Assembly (NCBI GenBank): GCA_907165065.1
Contig: OU015525.1
Span: 41,956,037 to 42,020,036, forward strand
Reading direction: 5' to 3'
Source: Caprimulgus europaeus
Lineage: Eukaryota > Chordata > Aves > Caprimulgiformes > Caprimulgidae
DNA: 64,000 nt
The position numbers and the translations under genes were made by a program. The stretch's first letter is position 1; the number at the start of each line of letters is the position of its first letter. Below the pieces are notes generated by a model, which was not told the DNA's origin, did not search any database, and saw only the letters and a program-made list of their open reading frames with translations. Shown here piece by piece: positions 23,601 through 35,983 of the stretch.

Positions 23601-25332
23601 GTATATAACAAATTGAGTAAGCAAGTTTCTTAAATTGGACACAGGAAGTTGTTAAGTGGGAGAAAACAACAGAGTGAAGAGTATGTTCTGTTTACTAAAG
23701 TAATACATGGAGTGGTGCTCTGAAAGTGCAATATCTTAAAAAATGCAAAAATTATAAAATGTGTTTATCTAAAAGCTTAAAGTGCACTAGAGAATCCCCA
23801 GTTCAGGGGATTCTGAGAGGCTGATAAAACTATTCTTTAGAAACTAATTGAAACTTAAGCTGATCAGAATGAGAAAATACATTTCATTTCTAAAGTTTTG
23901 TAATATTATCCTTTTTTAGCTCTTAGTTCTTGCTTCAACCTTTTCTTCCTCTAAATTTTTATATTTATGATAAATTTAGGCACCTGATTTGAGCAGTCAA
24001 GTGTACTGTTTGAATTAAGCCCTCAGCACTTTCCTGCAGAGACCAGGGTTCAAAATATATTTTAGAATAAAGTGCAGATATAATGTTGAACATATTATGC
24101 TGACTCTTCTACTAGAACAAAACACAAGTTTTGTTCTGAACTTGTCAAAATGTACTCTATGAATCTGGGGACCCAGATCACTATGTAACAATAGGACATT
24201 TGCTGATTGAAGAGACTAACAAAAGGTGCTCAGTAGATACTCATTTAGAAGGGGGCCAAAGCATCCTCGCACTGAGAAGAATACTGCTTTGCAAGAGAGA
24301 GCTGTCAAAGGAAAAAAAAAGACAAACTCAAAGCTGAACTCTTTTTAAGATGAGTGGGCCTGCGTAATCCAACATCTAGGAAAAGCACAACATTTCTACT
24401 GCTTGGCAAATGTAAATCACTGGGAAAAAAGTCTGTATTACAGACTTGTTTTCAGCTGCAGGTGGTAGGTAAAGAAATTGTGGGAGGGAAATATTTCCTT
24501 GTGTTGTTGCATTGTCTTTGGTCTTTTCAGTTAGATTGTTTCCCAGTAATTTTTATACTCCTGATAACTATGTTTTTACTGAAGCACAGGAGATATTCAT
24601 GATATCTTTGTGGCATTAAAAAAGATAAGGCCCAACCCTGAAGTACCTCACAACCTACTAAAGTAATGTATCACAACAAGCAATGATGACATGAAACACA
24701 GCAGAGTATGCTTTGGCGATGGGGAAGAGGAGGCACAGACAGAACGGAAATCATGCGGAAAGTGCTGCTCTCATGGAGCGTTACTCTGAAAGGTTGCTGC
24801 TAATGTGTTAAGTTTCAAAGAGCTCACCCTAACAATTTGTGGTAGAATGTATCCCTTATACAGCTCTACCTTGACATAGTCTTCAGAAATCCTTCAGCAA
24901 CAGAGTCGTTGGGTATGTGGATAGAATAAAATAATCCTGTTGGGTCATCTGTGAGCAACAAAAGTGGGGGGTGGAGGAAAGAGAGGCTGCTTTAAGTCAG
25001 CATGATAAAATACCATAACTGAGTTGGATCTTCACAGCTAAAATACCCATTTTATGTGCTACTGTCCTCCTATATCAGGATGGCAAAAGCAAGGTTTTAA
25101 ACTTTGTGAATAAAAAATCTTTGAACTTAAGAACTCTGGAGATAAACCAGACCAAACATCAGCTTAGCCAGGACCTCTGGCATTGGCCAGCGGCAGAGTT
25201 TTATGGAGGAAGGCCATAAACACAGCATCTACAGATACTTTCTCTGGTTCATCAAACTTGCCAAATTCCATGACTAAGTGGCATCCTGAGTCTGAGGTTG
25301 CTTACAGACCATAAAGTTCAACAGCTGCTGAT
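20641..25332. other. AT-rich intergenic DNA without recognised genes
   Basis: I see no supportable gene. It has short A tracts (about 21100), a very A/T-rich stretch at about 23340-23530 with recurring CAAAATTTTG-like words, and a perfect hairpin at 24114-24137. Short open frames here have no recognisable family. Confidence 0.6.
24114..24137. repeat. Perfect inverted repeat, 10-bp arms, 4-base loop
   Basis: AGAACAAAAC (24114-24123) and GTTTTGTTCT (24128-24137) are exact reverse complements around ACAA. An alternative overlapping pair, ACAAGTT and AACTTGT, follows immediately. Confidence 0.85.
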
Positions 25333-25394
25333 GAGGGGTTGGAACTAGATGATCTTTAAGGTCCTTTCCAACCCAAACCATTCTCTGATTCTAT
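25333..25394 (+). mobile_element. CR1 LINE 3' tail fragment
   Basis: It carries GGGGTTGGAACTAGATGATC, then AAGGTCCTTTCCAACCCAAACC and the terminal ATTCTCTGATTCTAT, the typical CR1 3' end with its short terminal repeat. It is a strongly 5'-truncated plus-strand copy. Confidence 0.8.
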
Positions 25395-28300
25395 TAATAT
25401 ATTCTCCATTAGCTTTTCTTTATTTCTTCATTTGTCTGTTTATACTTTGGAGCATCCATGACAGCTTAAGGCAAAGATTTCCATAATTTCAAGTTTTTGG
25501 GGAAAAAACCAACCTTTTCTTTTCAAATTTACCACCTGAAAATTTTGTCTTGTTATGGAAAACAGTAATTAATTCTTTCCTGATTTACTTCACTTTGATT
25601 TGACTTTTTGCTCTCATTTGTTTTGGTCATCCCTTTCCCTCTACTAAACCAGCACAACACAGCTGAAGTTAGACTGAAGCATTGCACAGACCACTCATTA
25701 CTCTCCAATACAGTGAAGAATGTACACATTAAATGGACCAGAAAAGAATTCCTGAAATATGTCACTAAACTCATCTCTTTCATGAAATCTGGAGGATTAT
25801 GGCCGGCAGAATTACACAGAGCAGGACAGATAGGGAAGGGAATTATGAGGATAATTTTTTTAATAATTCTATACTGTAATTTAAGTGTCTACAATAAAGC
25901 TACAGTGCACACCTTCAGTTTCTTGTGAAATATATTCTATTTTACCAACTGCTTTTAAATCATCAGAAGACATTTCTTCCATATGTCCTCAAGTTTTGCC
26001 TGATGTGGTCTAAGTTATCTGTTTGAACTGTCCACACAAAATGTGCATATTAGGTAGAAAGAGAATGAAATTCTACAAATATTTATTCATTTGAAGTATT
26101 TAATGATGCAAACAAAAAAACAGAGCCCAATCTTATAGTTCTTATATGATCTATTTTTAGTCATAGTTCTATTGTTACAACATAATTGGTTCCTTGCACA
26201 ACAACAAATACTTTTTCTGTGCTATTTCATCATTCAGGTAAAATCTCATGGATGGCAATTTGCGTCACTGAATATTGTACTACTATGACTTGACAAGTTG
26301 ATCTTTATCACAATTCAGAACACTAAATGCAATCACAAGCTGTATGGCACCAGTTGTGTTCTTATGTTTAGTTTACAGTTTCTAAGGATACTATTTATTT
26401 TGCATGTTCTGCTGACACAAGTGATACCAAGGCAGTAGGATAAATACAAAGAAACAGAAAGCATGTATTGCCATGGCACAAACAGTAAATGCACTGAACA
26501 TTCACTTCAACAAGGAGGGGCTCATTAAGATATTTTTTGAAGGGGTATAACTGCACAAATAAGCCACTTACTTTTTGATGTGCGAATAAAATTGTGTGTT
26601 TTGCTACCTTTACGTTGGTTAAGGTAACTTCAGCACTATAAACATGGATACAGCTATATCACTCCCCTTAGTATTAGCAACCATCCCTACGCACAATCAA
26701 CAGAAGTAGCACATATTTTCCTCTTAAGCATATCAGTAAGAGTCAAATTCACCTAGCCACCGCATCTGCAATCCCAAATTAGGTATCCAGAAACCTTGTG
26801 GAAGAATTCAGCATCTTTAGAATTGTTTGTTGGGTTTGTCTTTAAAGGCAAACATAAACTTACTGTGTTTACACACTCAGCTTTGAGACATATGTCAGCT
26901 CCAAATCTATGTCTGCATAGCATAACTGGAGCAAAATCAAAAAGAATGTACTGCTAAATTCACTTCTGCAATAAGGCAGGTCCAAATCAACCCACATTCC
27001 AGAAAAATACATTCACTACTATTTATTCTGGAGTGATTCGTGACTTTTCTTGATGGATTTTTTCCTATTTGGCACTCAAAATAATCATACTTTCTAAAAA
27101 AGAGATTTGAGTTTGACTTTCAAACAAACCTCAAGTCAGGTCTCTGCCACTCCAAAGCAACATAAAACGTTAAGATCATTTATGTATTGTTTTCAATTTT
27201 AATTTACTGGTTTCAAAAGAGAGTTCAGTGATCACGTCATCCAAACATGTTGTTTCATCTTTGTTCTCTGGAAATAGGGATAATAAAACACAAGTATCTC
27301 AACATAAGACTGATCCGAACACAAGTCTGAATGTAAAGAAAGGCACAGTTTTCCCAGCCCAGCAGTTTGTAGGCTTCTATACAAGAATTTATTGCAATAA
27401 TTTAGCCATATTAAAATCAACAAAATTGATTTCTTTACACAAGAGCAATTTCTTCAATCAAACATGCCTTTCATCTTACAAAACCAGTGTATGTATTACC
27501 CATAAGTTGATACTTTATTGATTTAAGGTAAACCGACTTCGCGCACTGTAGAACAAAAATAGAGAAGCTGCCTGAAGAGGTTCCACCTCCCCAATTAGAT
27601 AATCTCCTAATCTCCTTTGCAACCTTAATCCTTGTGTTTCTGTATGTTTTAATGTTTCTCAACCATGTCACTTAAACTGAAAAATAGGATCTAGAGGGTG
27701 TGACAAATAAAATGCTTCTATGCCTTCATCACACTTTGCCTCTCCATATTTAGACTGTGGCTGCTGAGACAGAAATCGTGTTCAACAAGTTGTTCATCCA
27801 GTGCCTAGCACAGTAAGACCCTGATTTCATTGGTAGTATGTAGATTTTACTGTACACAAATGCATACAACTGCAGTTGTGTTACTCTTTATACTGTTTAT
27901 AGCATTACAGCTTTTCTGTGTAGACAAGGATGGTGTATCAGCATGTGCTGTGCGAAAGCTGTGAACAGTTGGTAAAGCAATAACTGAGTAATTTAAAAAA
28001 CATTATGAATAAATTCCAATTAAAAAAATACACCTACTGCTGCCCAGTACAGAACATCTCATGCAGACCACTGGAAATCAGCGGTAAAGGCCAGCTAATA
28101 CAGCACACTAATCATAATGTCTGAACTGAGAAGTCTCTAAAGCAAATATCTGGCATCTCAAGAGCTTCAAGGTTTTTCCTCCACTAATCACAAAGAGTCA
28201 CAGCTTGTATATTTTGTCACTCCTGTTCCTAGAGGAGGTTCATAGCCACAGGTGCAATCTCCTAGAATTAGAGCTTAAGACACAGAGACAGAGAGCATTT

Positions 28301-31300
28301 TGCTGAAAATCTTTCAGCCAGGGTTTTTTTCTAGAAAGAAAGAAGAGGCTTTGGTGTCTCTTTTTCAAGATGTATCTGGCCACTCAACAATACCCTAGTG
28401 TCATTCTCATGTATTTTGGATGGAATACCCTTAATATATTTTGCCAGTCTGGAAAAATCCATGAACCTGAATTTACAATACTGTAAATATATAATAGCAC
28501 TGACAGATAAATACCACTGCTTGGTAATGTACATTCCACATTCAGCCAAAAGCCAATAGCACTATGTGTCAGGAAAAAAGGGAACAAAATAGGCAATTAT
28601 GCTCAGGCTCACTGCTGGCACCATAAGTCTGAGAAACTATCCTTTTCATTAACTCAGTAAAACATGGGAGAAGATTTACAAGACAGGCCACATAAGCCAG
28701 TCAATGGTTTTGGTTTGTCTATATTGCAGTGTGGTTTATAGGATTTTTCAAAAATTTTAAATCAAACTTTCTGCAAATTAAACTTTTGAGTTGTACAAGT
28801 GCTGAAATTGGTAACAACTTTGAAAAAACAGTTTTCATAAGTGCAAAGTATTTTATCTTGATTAAAAATGCAAAGGAAGAGTAGGCAGGACTGAAGTTGA
28901 CAGTCACAAAGGAAAATATTAAACTATTCTTTCTCAGTTATGTATTTCCTCAATTTTGTGCTCTAACAGAATGTGCTATTCCCAAGCATGTCCTATAACT
29001 TTTTAAAGTGTCATCTCTTTATCCGATCTATTCTGAAGCTGTATTCATAATCACTCAAAATTTTTCAAATATAGGCACTTAACGTTAAGGAACTAAATAA
29101 AAATAGTCTTTTTTTTTTAAAAAAAGAGACTGTCACTGAAGTCAGACAAAGTTGCAAGGCCTCTGATTCTGTGAAGGTGGAATTAATCAGTAAGAAAAAC
29201 AGATATGAGGGTAATGCAATTAACTGTCCTAGCCAAATTTTAAAATACTGGTACACATCTTTCCCGAGGCTGACAGAAAAAATGTCAAGTAGAACACTGA
29301 ATACATTAGCAAATTTAACATTTATCAGAATGTTACAAACAAATATTTTTTGGCCCAAACTTCTCCAAAAAAACTCCCACAAATATAATATGCTGCAGTG
29401 TAATCAGAATATAAATTCATGCTGATATATTATTACTCTATAGAAAGAATCTCCAGGGAAAAAGTGAAAGAGATATTACCTGACCCTCTGGAAAGCAACT
29501 TAATAGCCGCCAAGGTCTTTGAAGTGCTATAATGTGTGAGAGAAGAATCAAAGTAACATAGGCAGTACTTAAGTGATGGATACTGCTTCTTTCCGCTCAC
29601 ACATAGCCCAGCTACAGTATGTTCCAGGCGCTATTACCCTAGCTGAAAGCAAATGTTGATGCTCATTCAGTATCACTTTCTATAGTACCTATAGCAACAG
29701 CAAACACATTATCAAACACTTAAGCCACAGACCGATTGGTCCGTTATCATAGTGTCAGTTGTTAATCTTTGAGTGCTGTGTAAACGACCGATATTCTGTA
29801 ACACGTGTCTTCTGTACTGCAAACTTCCCCTTGTACAAACATTTTCTTTCTCAATACAGTTCAACACTGGAGAGAAATATTTGATTTAAGCTTTTAAAAA
29901 CACAGTTTACTTAAGTTTTGTTCTACACCTCCAAGACTCACATAACAGCTTATGGGTATCATAAAGAGTTTGGCACCTCTTAGAATCTAACATTGCTTAT
30001 TAATGAGATAGATCAATTGCACTAGCAAAGACAGCACACAAAACATTGCACAAACCTAATTAAATGTTAATTAAGCTTTATAGCATTTTTATGAGAAATT
30101 GTATTAAATATATGAAATGCAGAAAAAGGCGGAGATTAATGCATCAGAGAGGCAAAGTATTTGAGGATACAATGACTGAGAGAAACATCATATGCCCTTA
30201 ATCTCAATGGTACCAATCTATTTGATTAGATATCAGGTAAAGGACTTCACTGTTTCAAGAATATATGACTTGTTGAAGGTTCAGGAACTGTGGAAATCCA
30301 GGACCAGACTTAGGAGAGTGTAGGAACAGTTTCAAATTCTATACCCAGCCCAAACAATCTATGCAAATTATCAAATTATCTAATGAAAAGCGATGTTATA
30401 TTACTCATTTGGAATTAGATGACAGATGCAATAAGGTATTACTGAGCACCTTAACAAGAAGCACTGAAGTTTAGAATATTGTTAATTTAAATTTCTGCAG
30501 TTACTTGAAAATGGAGAGGCACTGTGGTGAATCAGGGTATAATGCCTAAAATACACCACATAATGTATTCATATTTCAATGTGTAGATTAACAACTTCTC
30601 ATCTGAAATAGAAACTGGTTTTGAAGAGCAAATACAGAAGTATATATCCTGGCCAAATCCTGAGGTATTTTTTCTTCTATTTTCAATATTCTTTGCAGGT
30701 CTTCTTCCCAGCACCAGAAGACAAGAAAAAATTCAGAAAAGCAGAAAATAAATCAAAACTATACAAACATTTTTTTTAGAAGAGTTCCAAAATTAACAGT
30801 GATCTACCATTAAAATAAATAAGTAGGATGATAGCTAGCAGGCTCTGTTCATAAGATTTTATTTTTAAATAGGTCAAGGATTCCTTCCCCCACTGTATAT
30901 CTGATGCTCTTCAGGTCTCCTTCCACATCCTAGCTCTGCATTCCATCAACAGATCTGTTACAGATTATTTCAAATGAAGGAATAAAGTAGCCCCTACCCA
31001 ACCTAAGTAAATGCCTGCAGAATCTAAATAACACCATAACTGTGCACTTGCCCCAAACTTTTCTTCTGTTTACAGAGAGGACTTGCTGTTGAGATGGGAT
31101 TATGGAAGGCAAGGTGTCATAGGAGACAGTGGACGTGCAGCCTGTGTCTAGGCAACTCCACCAGTTCTCTCTTGTGACTTTCATAGCCAGTGGTATCTTC
31201 CATAAAATCTGAAAATAAATGAGAGTCTCACCTTCACTAATAATAACTACATCTCCACTCATTTTAAAAACAAAGACAATTCTGAAGAGACTAACCTGGA

Positions 31301-33459
31301 AGTGCCCTGACAACTCATACCCCAAATGCAAATAAATTTTAAACCAGAAATCCTTCTTTTTAATATCATGATTTTCAGGTGCTGAATTGGAGATGGCAAT
31401 TCTGGACTTTTCCTGCTAGTGGAAAGCAATAATACTTGATATATGTAAGATCATGTATCATAGTATCTCTCTGGGGTAGGTAAATGATCCAAGTGGTATT
31501 TCCTATTCTGATTCCCCCTCTATTCTGATTCCCCCTCTACCATTTATCACCAGGGAAGCATAGCTTCATATAAATAGTGTATGTAAGAACTCTAGGAAAA
31601 TCTTTATCAAGTAGCACACAGAAAAACAATCAGAATGCTAATCAAGTGCATTCAGAAAAACAGCAAGCTGAAATTGTAGGATATGGAAAATGGACACAAA
31701 ATGACAAAATCCTGGAGCTCTGTATCTGTGGTTTGTAATCAGAAGCTTTCACAAGAAGGCTTTACTTCCCTTACTTACTAGTTTATCTGTCTTGCACGGT
31801 GATGCAAACTACTGTAGCTGTGAAACACATGATGGACAGTTTCTACAAAGAGCATTAAATAAAACAGAAGCGTTTTTAAGCAGTGCCACCCGGAGGTGAA
31901 AGAGAGCTTTTCATCTCCGTGGCATCAAGGCACATCTAATTTCTACCTTTTACATCAGCTATAATGATATGTGAAAATCCCTTAATAGTCTTAGAGTCCT
32001 GTAATGGAAATGGTCCTTCAGAGCACTCAGCAGTGGGTGAGAGGAGGAGTGTAATCTTCACTGAGCCAAGTCCTCGCCTAAATTTAAAGTGCAGTTTCAC
32101 ATACCTGAGTCCCAGAACTACAGTAAGGGCAGAATCTCACAGTTCATGTAGCTGGCACAGGAAATAAGCCCCTGCTCTGTCAGAGGGCTGTGCGTTTGTG
32201 CTGTGCTATAGAAAACTCAGCATGCAGACCTCTCCTCCCTAAACATGCTACCCCAATGAAGTCACATGAAACTGGACCCCTGGCCTCTCTATATGGGCTT
32301 ATCACACAGCAAACACATCTTAAAGTGTGTCATAACAAAATAGAAATAATATAAATGATTGAAAAGAAAAAAAGGAAGAAAATGTTCTATGTTGCCAGAA
32401 AACAAAGGACTCCTTCCCATTATGCTCCGTATTGATGCAATGAGGTAAAGATCTACACAATGTAATGAAAAAAAAAGGAATGAAAGTAAAATAATGATAG
32501 AATAAAATAAGTAAAATGTGATGTTAAGGTAAAAGATGAGTTATCTGGATAAGTCTACTAAGGCATCAGGTCAATTTACTATGCCAAGAGACAAATCCTA
32601 ATCAGCCAAATAAGAATTGAGAGGAACCGTTCCGTGCACATTTCCCTTTAATAAGGGCAGAGTGTGTGCAAACCCTGAGTAATGTGGTGGCACAAGGAAT
32701 GGGGCTCAAAAGCTGTAAAGAGATTATGCTTAGTGTGAATATATATACAGACAAGCACTTGACACAATTACTTTTTGCCAGACTTACATTGAAATTCCTT
32801 TGTATTAGGGAATGTTTCTATTTCAATTAACCAAAATTCTTTAACAGAAATATTCCTTCAGATATTTTTCTGTGAACTTCTAGCTAGGCCTTGCAAAAGG
32901 TATTCTTGAAGCATTAATGCTTGCTGCCTCAAATTAGAGTTAACTGATATTAGAAACAAATTCACTGCTTTTGTTTTTATTAATTTCAAGCAAAGAAAAG
33001 ATTTTCAAGCATAGTTGCCCCCGTATAACAGTACTCAAGGATGTACATAAATGGAGATTCTCATCCCCCTACTAGGCTTCAGCTCTCAAACACTTCCCAT
33101 TTAGCAACTGATGTAGCAAGTCATACCTGTTTGCAGGAGTGAATTATAAAATGACAGAAGATATTTAAGTCAGTGGTCCTTTTAATACCTTTCAAATTGT
33201 CTCTTGCAATCAGGGTGCAAGTCTCACACAGCAGCTATTTTCCTCCAAAAGAAACCATTTTACCAAAAATGTAGTGTGCTGCTCTGTGTTTTTCCATATT
33301 GCATAATTGCCAGGTGGTTTTGAAGTTGATTTCCAAATCTAATTCTTCCCGTGTTTTTAATAAGGTTTATCTTGAGAACTACAGCAGCATGAAACAAAAA
33401 ATATGAAGAATCAAGTTTTGCCAAGCCATTCAGTATTTGGTCTTTGATAGCATTAACTG
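25395..33459. other. AT-rich intergenic DNA without recognised genes
   Basis: No gene, RNA or clear interspersed repeat was recognised. A 17-bp exact tandem duplication (CTATTCTGATTCCCCCT twice) lies at 31503-31536. The 133-codon minus-strand frame at 30930-31331 has no recognised motif and is treated as chance. Confidence 0.6.
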
Positions 33460-33780
33460 GGGTCACCAGCCCTGACCATTCACCCAGGACACCCACCCTG
33501 TCCAGGCCCCAGGAACCCATTTCAGCCCCCTAGGGCTGTCAGCCCCTGCCCCAGCAATGCTGCAGCAGGGATGGTCTCCAGTTCCCCATAACCCTGCCCT
33601 GCCCAAACTTGGTCCGTCCCCTCCCTAAGGAGGTGCCTGATGCCCAGGGCTGGGGCTGCCCCAGTGCCTCTGGCTGCCCTGCTCCTGGCTGGGCTGGTGG
33701 GACAGGGACAGCCTAGGGACACCCCATGGCTCCAGACGCCCCCTGCCTCAGAGAGCCTCCAGCCCATGCTGCACCCTGAC
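33460..33780. other. GC-rich block of unknown origin in AT-rich DNA
   Basis: About 320 bases of abruptly GC-rich sequence with many CCC/CTG-type words (GCCCCTGCCCCAGCAATGC, GGCTGGGGCTGCCCCAGTGC) and few CpGs. Overlapping frames on both strands (33522-33782 minus, 33640-33906 plus) follow from the composition. It may be an unrecognised interspersed repeat or a small regulatory island; I cannot assign it. Confidence 0.5.
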
Positions 33781-35529
33781 ATTCATAAGCAATTGAGCAG
33801 ACAACCTTCTCGATCTACTGATAGCTACGGCACTATTTATCTACTTAAAATCAATGAATGGCGCAATAAGTCTCAGTTGTGCAGTTCCCGTAAGAGCCAG
33901 CACTGATGTACGCAAGCACAGCAATGTTATCACCTGAGAGATGCTGCATCTCAAATCTCTGTCACTACAAGTATTTCAAACGTGAGAAAGGTTAAGGCAG
34001 TGGAACATGAGAAGGAAGGCTATTTGATTACAGTGATAGTTAATCTTTACATGTATTCTGTTAAACTGTGCAGTTGTTTTTTGTTTATTTAAAAAGTTTT
34101 CTGGCTCACTCTGCAGTGTAGGCAGCTACACAAGACAGACTGTTTCTCCAGTCCTGTAAAAGTACACTACCAAAAATAAATGTGTTAATTGTGCTCTGAA
34201 GGTTCTGCTACAACACAAGTATAAAGAAGAGAAAAATTAAGACAAGCCCATACAGCACAGACTACCAGAACTGTGAGATAAATCTGCTTCTAAAAGAGGA
34301 TTACACCCAATAAAGAATATTTAGATTCATGATTTCAAGATGTATAAAACCATGCATGTTTTATATGGCTTTAGAATGTTTCTCTCTTGTCATCACAAAG
34401 TTATGTGCAGATTTAGAAAGATTTTAAAATTAATATTAGCATCTATAATAAGCGGAGGTTCTATGCTCTAAGTAGTAAAGATCCTACATATCATCTTTTT
34501 TTGAGTAAATAGTGGGATCAATAAGTTTCCATATGAAACTTGCAGCTAAAGGTGCATGTACAGCAGAAAACTAGCATAAGCAAAACTTATTGAAAAAATG
34601 AATCCCAAATGTTCCTTTTCTCTCATTTTATTGATGATATGTTGATGATATAAGCAGCAGAATATACTGGAGCAGTTGAAAAACAGCAACGAGAGAAGGC
34701 AGCACACAGAATTCAGGAAAAAATGCTTCCAAACACTCTGCTGCTCCATATCCTAATTTAGGGGGGGTTTATGCTCCCACCTCAATCTTTAAAACAGGTC
34801 AAATAGTTTGGAAGACACTGAGCTCCAACAGGGTACTTCATTTGGTGCCACAGTGAAGCCCAGCTATTAAAACAACACTAAATTCCTTGCAACTCTGTTG
34901 ATGCCACTCTTCAACTCAACCAGCGGCCAGATCATTGAGCAGGCACAGATAAAGTATTCATCTTCATTGTTAGAAGGACAACACACTATTACGACTGTTT
35001 TAAGGGGGAGGGACCTCCCTGCTGTCAGAATAAGTGCTTCTCCTTCATAAATCACTCTTTGCTTCAGAGAAAATATGGAGTTGGACAAAAATGCCAATCT
35101 GAATGCTCTCTTCTTCCTCTTTAGCTGAAATCTGTATCACAGGTATCAGTCATCTTTAGAGCTTTATGTCAAGACAAGTAAAGGGAAAAATATGTTCCCA
35201 CTCTAGAATCCTACTAAGCAATTCTCATGAGCCTGGCACAAGACTAGGCTTATTCATCTAAGAAAGGGTAGGGCTGGGATCCTAGCTCGCTCTCACTGAA
35301 GAGAAAGTTTCTTCCATGAATACCTTCCATTAGGCTGTTTAAATTCTCCCTCTTTGCAACAAAACAAGCAGAGGCACTACTCAATGCGATGTGAGCCGTT
35401 CAGCCTTCTTGTGCACTCAGTCTCACAGCCATGAGACTGTGCTAGCAGTGGGCTTGCCCAAGCACAACAGCTTGCTCAGCCATAGTACATCATCACATTG
35501 TAAACAGCTACTAAGATAGAACAGAGCCC
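33781..35529. other. Intergenic DNA without recognised genes
   Basis: Nothing coding is supportable. A short perfect inverted repeat lies at 35418-35439 (CAGTCTCA / TGAGACTG, loop CAGCCA). Confidence 0.6.
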
Positions 35530-35983
35530 CCAACACAAGAAGGACATGGACCTGTTAGTAGAACGAGTCCAGAGGAGGCCACGAGGATGATCCGAGGGCT
35601 GGAGCACCTCTCCTACAAGGACAGGCTGAGAGAGTTGGGGCTGTTCAGCCAGCAAAAGAGAAGGTTTTAGGGAGGGGGCCTACAAGAAAGCTGGGGAGGG
35701 ACTTTTTACAAAGGCACGTAGTGATAGAACAAGGGGAAATGGCTTTAAGCTGAAAGAGGGTAGGTTTAGATTAGATATTAGGAAGAAATTCTTCACTGTG
35801 AGGGTGGTGAGACACTGGAACAGGTTGCCCAAGGAAGCTGTGGGTGCCCCCTCCCTGGAAGTGTTTAAGGCCAGGCTGGATGGGGCTTTGAGCAACCTGG
35901 TCTAGTGGAAGGTGTCCCTGCTCATGGCAGTGGGGTTGGAACTAGATGGTCCCTTCCAACCCCAACCATTCTATGGTTCTATG
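35530..35983 (+). mobile_element. CR1 LINE, 3'-terminal fragment (about 450 bp)
   Basis: A plus-strand CR1 3' end covering the last part of the reverse-transcriptase ORF and the 3' UTR. It shows GAGAGAGTTGGGGCTGTTCAG, GATATTAGGAAGAAATTCTT, GACACTGGAACAGGTTGCCC and GGTCCCTTCCAACCCCAACC before the terminal ATTCTATGGTTCTATG. A gap relative to the usual sequence follows AGAAGGTTTTAGGGAG, where the segment before GGGGCCTACAAGAAAGCTGG appears deleted. It is noncoding today. Confidence 0.93.

Noticed and set aside
25608-25928. 106-codon plus-strand frame with a minus-strand overlap
   Set aside because: No recognised domain, and both strands are open by chance over the same segment.
30930-31331. 133-codon minus-strand frame
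   Set aside because: No recognised domain, no splice or promoter context, ordinary AT-rich composition; a chance ORF is the simpler explanation.
33522-33906. Overlapping Pro/Gly/Ala-rich frames on both strands in the GC-rich block
   Set aside because: Composition alone explains the openness; no conserved motif or splice-site pair was seen.
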